The notes below the pieces were generated by a model. It was not told the DNA's origin and made no database searches. It saw nothing but the letters and a program-made list of their open reading frames with translations. DNA of 35,577 bases, taken from an uncultured bacterium (lineage in GTDB: Bacteria; Cyanobacteriota; Vampirovibrionia; Gastranaerophilales; Gastranaerophilaceae). The stretch's first letter is position 1, and each line of letters begins with the position of its first letter. Below, piece by piece: positions 31,330 to 35,577 of this stretch. The position numbers and the translations under genes are program-made. The stretch lies in the NCBI GenBank assembly GCA_902489575.1, contig CABUAQ010000009.1, positions 1-35,577 of the forward strand. Reading direction: 5' to 3'.

Positions 31330-31490
31330 AATATTATAATAAACTGTCATGGTGGTGTTTTTCACCATTCGTAAGAATAAACTTTGTAGTAGATGTATTG
31401 ATATTTTTTACTAATCCTGAAGTATTAGAATTTAAATTTTTATAAGTGATTTATATACAACCTTACATCGGTAACATCTTTCCGCCAGAT
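31330..31490. other. Gene-free stretch between the ncRNA candidate and the calpain-like gene
   Basis: It holds the -10 box of the RNA and a small hairpin ATGGTG/CACCAT (31349-31368). No gene seen. Confidence 0.5.
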
Positions 31491-32855
31491 TTACTTGTTG
31501 TTTCCTCTAAGATTTAATTTTATTAAATCTGCAATATTATTTTTATCAGGTTCGAAGACATTGTCGCTATTTGATACAGCATCTGCTTTATCTAGATAAT
31601 TCGTGAAACTTTCTCTTGAAATTTTTAAACGTTCACCGGAGTTACGAGGATTTACAATGACTACATATTCTTTGCCATCGGCACCCTTCTCAATACCTGC
31701 AACTGAATATGCATGTTTAGGTGATAGTTCTACGCCGTCAACAACAAATTTTTCAAACGGCGACCCGCTACTCCTAAAAGAAACAACCATTGCAACTTCG
31801 TCCGGATTATCGCGCATTGTATCAAGGGCTTTATCAACGTTAAATCCTTTCTGCACATATTCCGGATGGTTATAACCTATTTCCATTCCTGCACTTCTTG
31901 ACACATTTTTACCGGTGAGCAAGTGAAATAAATCGTAACCCTCGCCCCAGTTAATAGCAAGTCCGTTAATTTCTTTTCCGATATTTGTTCTTGGTTGAAT
32001 TTCTTCCTTATATTTGTTAATTGCAATTTCAAGCGCAATCATATTATCATCACCTTCTGAGTACAACCCGCTTGCTTTTGCTTGTGCAAGTTCTTTAGGT
32101 GAAACTTGTATCTGCTTATTATCTGCACCTTTTAATGTTATTGTTATATTGCCATGTTCATCTTTTTTTATTGAATCATTAATAACTTCCCGTCCCCATT
32201 TTGTTGTCATAAGAGCATTAACACCGGACAAAAGCCAACAGTCATTTGTTTTTTTACTCTGAGAGGTAGGATTCGAAATTACACAATCATTTGGTTTATT
32301 TTGCGGTGTTTTAACCGGAGGTTGCGGAGCTACATCATCTTCGCGTTTTATAGGTGTTAAAGTAATTGGTTCATCAATCTCTTTAATTTCCTTTACCTCC
32401 TGGGTTTCTGGTATACCTAACAACTCTTTTAGATCAGGAATATTTATGTTAGCATTTGCGTAAAAATATTTTGTTCCCTTTGGTATATTTTTATTATTAT
32501 CTTGCATCCAAACTTTAACCTGGTCTGTATTTGCGTTCTCAATTGCTGTTTGAACGTTTTTTATCTGTTCTGCTGTCGGATTTTCTATACCGTATGATTT
32601 CAATACTTCTATTGCTATTTTTTGATTTCCCCAGCCTGCTTTAACCTTCATTCTTGTAATTGGTTCAGACGGTTTTTCCGACAAGGCTTCTGTTTTTACA
32701 GAAGGGTCATTATTATGAATTTCTACTACAGATCGATTATCCGTATTAAAACTCAATAAAGGAGTATTTCTTTTTGTCTCTCCCTCTTTAGGTATGGCAG
32801 TATTATTTGCATAAGTTTTGATATTTAGATTATTCATAGTTACTTCATTCGACAT
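31491..32855 (-). CDS. Calpain-like (C2 family) cysteine protease with N-terminal LSF motif
   Basis: The 454 residues have a catalytic domain from about 185 to the end. NDCWLLSGVNALM carries Cys206, PKHAYSVAGIE carries His381 and VIVNPRNSGE carries Asn402, which is the Cys-His-Asn triad of calpains in the right order. The N-terminal 180 residues are polar with Pro-rich linkers and contain TPLLSFNTD at 31-39; a part at 70-150 looks helical. No signal peptide and no calcium-binding EF-hand is seen. Bacterial calpain-like proteases often cut other proteins or act as effectors. AGGAGATG precedes the ATG. It stands alone. Confidence 0.8.
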   Translation of the reverse strand: MSNEVTMNNLNIKTYANNTAIPKEGETKRNTPLLSFNTDNRSVVEIHNNDPSVKTEALSEKPSEPITRMKVKAGWGNQKIAIEVLKSYGIENPTAEQIKNVQTAIENANTDQVKVWMQDNNKNIPKGTKYFYANANINIPDLKELLGIPETQEVKEIKEIDEPITLTPIKREDDVAPQPPVKTPQNKPNDCVISNPTSQSKKTNDCWLLSGVNALMTTKWGREVINDSIKKDEHGNITITLKGADNKQIQVSPKELAQAKASGLYSEGDDNMIALEIAINKYKEEIQPRTNIGKEINGLAINWGEGYDLFHLLTGKNVSRSAGMEIGYNHPEYVQKGFNVDKALDTMRDNPDEVAMVVSFRSSGSPFEKFVVDGVELSPKHAYSVAGIEKGADGKEYVVIVNPRNSGERLKISRESFTNYLDKADAVSNSDNVFEPDKNNIADLIKLNLRGNNK

Positions 32856-33205
32856 ACTTCATCTCCTATTTTGAATATTTAATCGAAAATATTTGCTAAT
32901 TTGGAAATATTAAAATCTGTTCAAATGCCAAAGAAACACTGTAGAATATTTGTTCTATACTAATATTTAGATTTGTTAATATTTTAAACAGTTAACAACC
33001 TGTTATGTAACTATAAGACAATTGATAAAATAACAGATTACAGCATATTTTTATTGGCTTGGCTTTACTATTCCTCTTCCGAAAATCCGTATTTCCTGAT
33101 CCTGTAAATTGTTAGATTTCGTCGAAACAAGTTCTTAAATGATATTACAACTGCGGTTTTAATTGATTTGGTGTAAACTTGTAAATAAATCTTTTTTATA
33201 AAAGC
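32856..33205. other. Gene-free stretch before tRNA-Gly
   Basis: It contains only AT-rich sequence, including an inverted CTGTTAT/ATAACAG pair near 33000-33041 and repeated AATATTT blocks before the calpain-like gene. I see no gene or known RNA. Confidence 0.5.
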
Positions 33206-33234
33206 TTGATTTTAGAATATGTTTATTGTAATAT
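33206..33234 (+). promoter_or_regulatory. Promoter of tRNA-Gly
   Basis: TTGATT (33206-33211), 17 nt, TAATAT (33229-33234); start about 17 nt before the tRNA. Confidence 0.6.
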
Positions 33235-33257
33235 TTCCGTGAGGGCGCAAGGTTTTT

Positions 33258-33333
33258 GCGGAAGTAGCTCAGTTGGTAGAGTATCTGCCTTCCAAGCAGA
33301 CTGTCGCGAGTTCGAGTCTCGTCTTCCGCTCCA
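33258..33333 (+). tRNA. tRNA-Gly, anticodon TCC
   Basis: The acceptor GCGGAAG (33258-33264) pairs with CTTCCGC (33323-33329), discriminator T, and CCA follows in the DNA (33331-33333), unlike the other two tRNAs here. The anticodon stem TCTGC/GCAGA encloses CTTCCAA, giving TCC. The T arm is GCGAG-TTCGAGT-CTCGT. Confidence 0.96.
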
Positions 33334-33335
33334 TA

Positions 33336-33367
33336 AAGAACACTCATCTATAGATGGGTGTTCTTTT
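33336..33367 (+). terminator. First terminator after tRNA-Gly
   Basis: AAAGAACACTCATCTA and TAGATGGGTGTTCTTT form a long stem with one G-T pair and almost no loop, followed by TTTT. It begins right after the encoded CCA. Confidence 0.8.
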
Positions 33368-33501
33368 TTAGCTTGAGGTATTGATGAGGCTGGCTTTTGC
33401 GAGCTGCGTGAGCGAGCTGAGGCTGGAGTGCTTTTGCTCCAAAGGTGTAAGCCCTATAGACAAAATACGAAAATGCCTTTAAATGTGAGCGAACAAGACA
33501 A

Positions 33502-33514
33502 GAGTCTCGTCTTC
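33502..33514 (+). repeat. Echo of the tRNA-Gly 3' end
   Basis: GAGTCTCGTCTTC is identical to 33314-33326 (T arm and acceptor of tRNA-Gly), 188 bp downstream. The next bases are AGCGC rather than CGCTCC. The spacer 33370-33501 has direct repeats (GCGAGCT at two sites, TGAGGCTGG at two sites) and small hairpins (GGAG/CTCC) but no gene. Confidence 0.7.
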
Positions 33515-33524
33515 AGCGCAATTT

Positions 33525-33552
33525 AAAAGACCTGATAATCGACAGGTCTTTT
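33525..33552 (+). terminator. Second terminator, after the tRNA-Gly 3' echo
   Basis: AAAAGACCTG (33525-33534) pairs with CAGGTCTTTT (33543-33552), followed by ATTTTTTG. Confidence 0.75.
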
Positions 33553-33596
33553 ATTTTTTGAATTTATTTTTTATATTGTGTACAAACAGAAATTTA

Positions 33597-33863
33597 TTAT
33601 TTTATAAATCTTTCAACCAGATTATCAAACCAGGAGTTTTGAAACCCATATCTTTTATCAGAGTCTTTAGGTAGTTTTGAAATCATTTCAAATGTATCAA
33701 GTTCAATATTGGCATCAAATACACTTTTGGAATTTTCTTTTTCTTTTTTTCTTTGTCCGCGCATCATAAAACCCGTATTGCCACCTGAGCCCCCATCGTT
33801 GTTCATGTTGGCTGCGGCTTTAATCACCGGTTGTGGTCTTCCTATATTTGCGTCGAAACTCAT
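33597..33863 (-). CDS. Small hypothetical protein
   Basis: The 88 residues are polar and probably disordered at the start (MSFDANIGRPQPVIKAAA, NNDGGSGGNTGFM), with a basic stretch (RGQRKKEKEN), then FDANIELDTFEMISKLPKD and a helical tail (NSWFDNLVERFIK). The phrase F-D-A-N-I is present twice. No signal peptide and no known family. It is divergent from the helical-repeat gene at 34092. Confidence 0.55.
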   Translation of the reverse strand: MSFDANIGRPQPVIKAAANMNNDGGSGGNTGFMMRGQRKKEKENSKSVFDANIELDTFEMISKLPKDSDKRYGFQNSWFDNLVERFIK

Positions 33864-34013
33864 TGTCCCAATTCCTTATATTTTCCCTTACTTATATAAA
33901 GTATATTTTTGTTAAATTTTTGTTACATTATGGTGTAAATTGTTACAAATATTTACAGTTGGTTTTTTAAAAAGTCGTGTAGTTCTTACACTTTAGACTT
34001 TGTTTAGTTTTGT

Positions 34014-34019
34014 TACAAT
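34014..34019 (+). promoter_or_regulatory. -10 box of the helical-repeat gene
   Basis: TACAAT at 34014-34019, with only a weak -35. RNA would start near 34026, which excludes an earlier TTG at 34023 as start codon. Confidence 0.45.
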
Positions 34020-34091
34020 ATTTTGGGAGTGCTGAATTTATATAATATTTTAGCCGTTAATATATATAGGAGAGTTTATCAGGATTTTTGC

Positions 34092-34997
34092 ATGTCAATA
34101 AAGATTAATACAGATTTAGCATATCTTCAATCACGGTTAAATATTTCTGACAGTAAGATGGAAATTTACCAGAATAAAACTGTGGATGAAATTTTGAAGG
34201 CTGAGGCGGCAGCAGGTAATCAGGCTGCCATACAGTTAGCTGCAGATATGTTTTCTGATGTAAATCAATTGATAGAATTATTTCAGTTGGCGGATCCTCA
34301 AAATAAACTAACTATAATGAGTGAAATGACATCTTCTCAATTGGAAAAGCTTGTTCCAATGTTAGAGCCTGATGATTTATTGCAGGGATTGCAATTTTTT
34401 ACTCAGGACAGTTTGCTTGATTTGCTCAAAGAAATTCCAAAAGAAGAACTTATAAAATCTGTTTTTCAAATGTTTTCAGAAACTCAGGTTATAGAATATA
34501 TGCCGGAGAAGGAATTGGATAAGCTTTTAACCGGAACTGATATGGATAAAGAAATGCTTTTGCAGAATTTGAAATCTATTCCTGAAATGTATTTGCAACA
34601 GATTATTGAAAGCATAACCGGAGAAGAGGCTCAAGGAAATTCAGCTGAACTTGTACTTCAAATCGGACAAATGGGTGATTTAGATTATAAAAATGCAATT
34701 ATGAATTTACAGCCGACACAAAAGCGTGAATTGACGTTTATGATTACTAATCAAGAAAATAAATTGTATGAAAAATTTAATACGGATGCGTATACTCATA
34801 TGATTGCCAGAGAACGAGATAAAGACGAAATGATTAAAGCTATGGGCGTTATCAAGCCTGAATATCTTCAAAAAATGATTAATTATCTTCCTCAGGACTT
34901 GCTTGCTGTTGTAACAACTCAAATCGATACTGAAAAATTTGCGGATTCTTTAATAAATAAATTCCCTGAACTTTTAGCAAAGTTTGTCGCGGCATAG
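34092..34997 (+). CDS. MgtE_N-like helical-repeat protein (cytoplasmic)
   Basis: The 301 residues from ATG 34092 form repeated amphipathic helices: LVPMLEPDDLLQGLQFF, LLDLLKEIPKEELIKSVF, VIEYMPEKELDKLLTG, LLQNLKSIPEMYLQQIIE, and later VIKPEYLQKMINYLPQDLLA. The recurring L-x-x-L-P/x-E-x-L pattern is that of the N-terminal superhelix of MgtE and FliG-like proteins. There is no membrane part or CBS domain, so it is not a transporter. I infer a scaffold or interaction role. The start at 34092 has CAGGAT upstream. Its last 24 bases overlap the convergent pncC gene. Confidence 0.6.
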   Translation: MSIKINTDLAYLQSRLNISDSKMEIYQNKTVDEILKAEAAAGNQAAIQLAADMFSDVNQLIELFQLADPQNKLTIMSEMTSSQLEKLVPMLEPDDLLQGLQFFTQDSLLDLLKEIPKEELIKSVFQMFSETQVIEYMPEKELDKLLTGTDMDKEMLLQNLKSIPEMYLQQIIESITGEEAQGNSAELVLQIGQMGDLDYKNAIMNLQPTQKRELTFMITNQENKLYEKFNTDAYTHMIARERDKDEMIKAMGVIKPEYLQKMINYLPQDLLAVVTTQIDTEKFADSLINKFPELLAKFVAA

Positions 34998-35462
34998 TGT
35001 TGATATTGCAAGGTTTAGCGCGTGGTTTGCAAATTCTTCTTTCATCTGTATTCTAGGAATATCTGAATTCAGTTGTAGTTGCTTTATCGTTGTTATATTT
35101 TTATATCGTAGTGATATATATACAAGACCTACAGGTTTTTCGGTTGTGCCGCCGGTTGGACCGGCAATTCCTGTTGTGCAAAGTGCAATATCACAGCCTG
35201 TTTTTGTTTGAAGACCTTCTGCCATTGCTTGAGCACATTCTTCGCTGACAGCACCATAATTATTTAATATTTCCCGGCTTACTCCAAGAATATCGTGTTT
35301 TGCTTCGTTTGCGTATGTTACAAAATTCAGTTTGATATATGCAGAACTTCCCGACACATCTGTAAGTTTAGAGCTTAAAAGTCCGCCGGTGCATGATTCT
35401 GCTGTTGCAATAGTAAGTTTGTTTTCTATTAAAAATTTTCCCAATTCTTCTTCAGGTTTCAT
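34974..35462 (-). CDS. pncC: Nicotinamide-nucleotide amidase (CinA C-terminal domain type)
   Basis: The 162 residues match the stand-alone CinA C-terminal domain: LTIATAESCTGGLLSSKLTDVSGSS, VTYANEAKHDILGV, GAVSEECAQAMAEGL, and ALCTTGIAGPTGGTTEKPVGLVYI. The enzyme turns nicotinamide mononucleotide into nicotinate mononucleotide and ammonia in NAD recycling; Ser of AESCTGG is in the active site. The N-terminal MoaB-like domain of full CinA is absent. Its 3' end overlaps the convergent gene by 24 bp. Confidence 0.93.
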   Translation of the reverse strand: MKPEEELGKFLIENKLTIATAESCTGGLLSSKLTDVSGSSAYIKLNFVTYANEAKHDILGVSREILNNYGAVSEECAQAMAEGLQTKTGCDIALCTTGIAGPTGGTTEKPVGLVYISLRYKNITTIKQLQLNSDIPRIQMKEEFANHALNLAISTLCRDKLC

Positions 35463-35515
35463 TATAGCATCCTTATATATTTAGTTTATGGTATTTTGAT
35501 AAACTTTTTAGGCTC

Positions 35516-35575
35516 TTACCAGCTAAACTTTAATTCTAATTTGTTGGGGTAATACAGGCTGTTATTGCATCTATC
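35516..35575 (-). CDS. Possible 3' end of an upstream gene (beta-barrel-like C-terminus), cut by the window
   Basis: On the minus strand a frame entering at the window edge reads DRCNNSLYYPNKLELKFSW and stops. The last residues alternate L-x-L-x-F-x-W with a terminal aromatic, as at the end of outer-membrane beta-barrels. Another frame (35536-35577, ending ITACITPTN) is also open, so the real frame cannot be chosen here. Confidence 0.3.
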   Translation of the reverse strand, partial: DRCNNSLYYPNKLELKFSW

Positions 35576-35577
35576 AG

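Noticed and set aside
33159..33347. Minus-strand open frame across tRNA-Gly
   Set aside because: It runs through the tRNA gene and its promoter on the opposite strand.
1..35577. CRISPR array, insertion sequence or prophage
   Set aside because: No regularly spaced repeats, no transposase or integrase motif, and no phage structural gene on either strand.

Overview
The window is an AT-rich bacterial chromosome segment (about one third G+C by eye) with dense genes on both strands, three tRNA genes, many short hairpin terminators, and no transposase, phage or CRISPR array. The gene content fits a fermentative, probably gut-associated bacterium that makes strong use of sodium and proton pumps and has many small exported or membrane proteins. 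My best guess is the non-photosynthetic Melainabacteria (order Gastranaerophilales, phylum Cyanobacteriota). This is inferred from codon and gene style and from short proteins with an N-terminal [IL]-[SN]-F motif; no marker gene in the window proves it.

Layout. 1-560: the 3' end of a sugar nucleotidyltransferase gene and a tRNA with anticodon CAT. 890-8335: envelope proteins (including an M48-family protein that has lost its zinc histidines), NADP glutamate dehydrogenase, a kinase-like protein, an MBL-fold hydrolase, and an Lrp-type regulator overlapping a class I aminotransferase gene. 8419-11970 (minus): ion transport, with a Na/phosphate cotransporter-PhoU fusion, an unlisted 52-residue membrane protein, an ArsB/NhaD-type permease and an OadG-like subunit. 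12036-14532: a small exported protein, tRNA-Leu with partial copies of its own ends on both sides, an ADP-ribosyltransferase-like protein and a 68-residue protein. 14555-19747: an EamA transporter, a TMEM43 homologue with a coupled 44-residue ORF, PRPP synthetase, an aquaporin-like channel without the filter arginine, and a GNAT acetyltransferase. 19811-25430: a divergent membrane pyrophosphatase, several hypothetical envelope proteins, and a GltD-type oxidoreductase heading a three-gene operon. 25581-31329: RmuC, a DUF805/DUF2628-like protein, a four-gene minus-strand operon (PPIase, Xaa-Pro aminopeptidase, SpoU methyltransferase, C_GCAxxG_C_C protein), and upstream of it a candidate structured non-coding RNA. 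31491-35577: a calpain-like cysteine protease, tRNA-Gly with an echo of its own 3' end, an MgtE_N-like helical-repeat protein and PncC/CinA amidase.

How it works together. Nitrogen assimilation (gdhA, GltD-type protein, aminotransferase plus Lrp-type regulator) and ion energetics (pyrophosphatase, NhaD-type permease, OadG, Na/Pi symporter) are the clearest themes. The most unusual features are (1) the shared architecture at two tRNA genes: tRNA, terminator, about 150-nt structured spacer, copy of the tRNA 3' end, second terminator; (2) a likely independent ~165-nt RNA upstream of the PPIase gene; and (3) effector-like proteins (ADP-ribosyltransferase, calpain, kinase-like) that lack signal peptides but share a short N-terminal [IL]SF motif. 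All assignments come from reading motifs; no database search was run.
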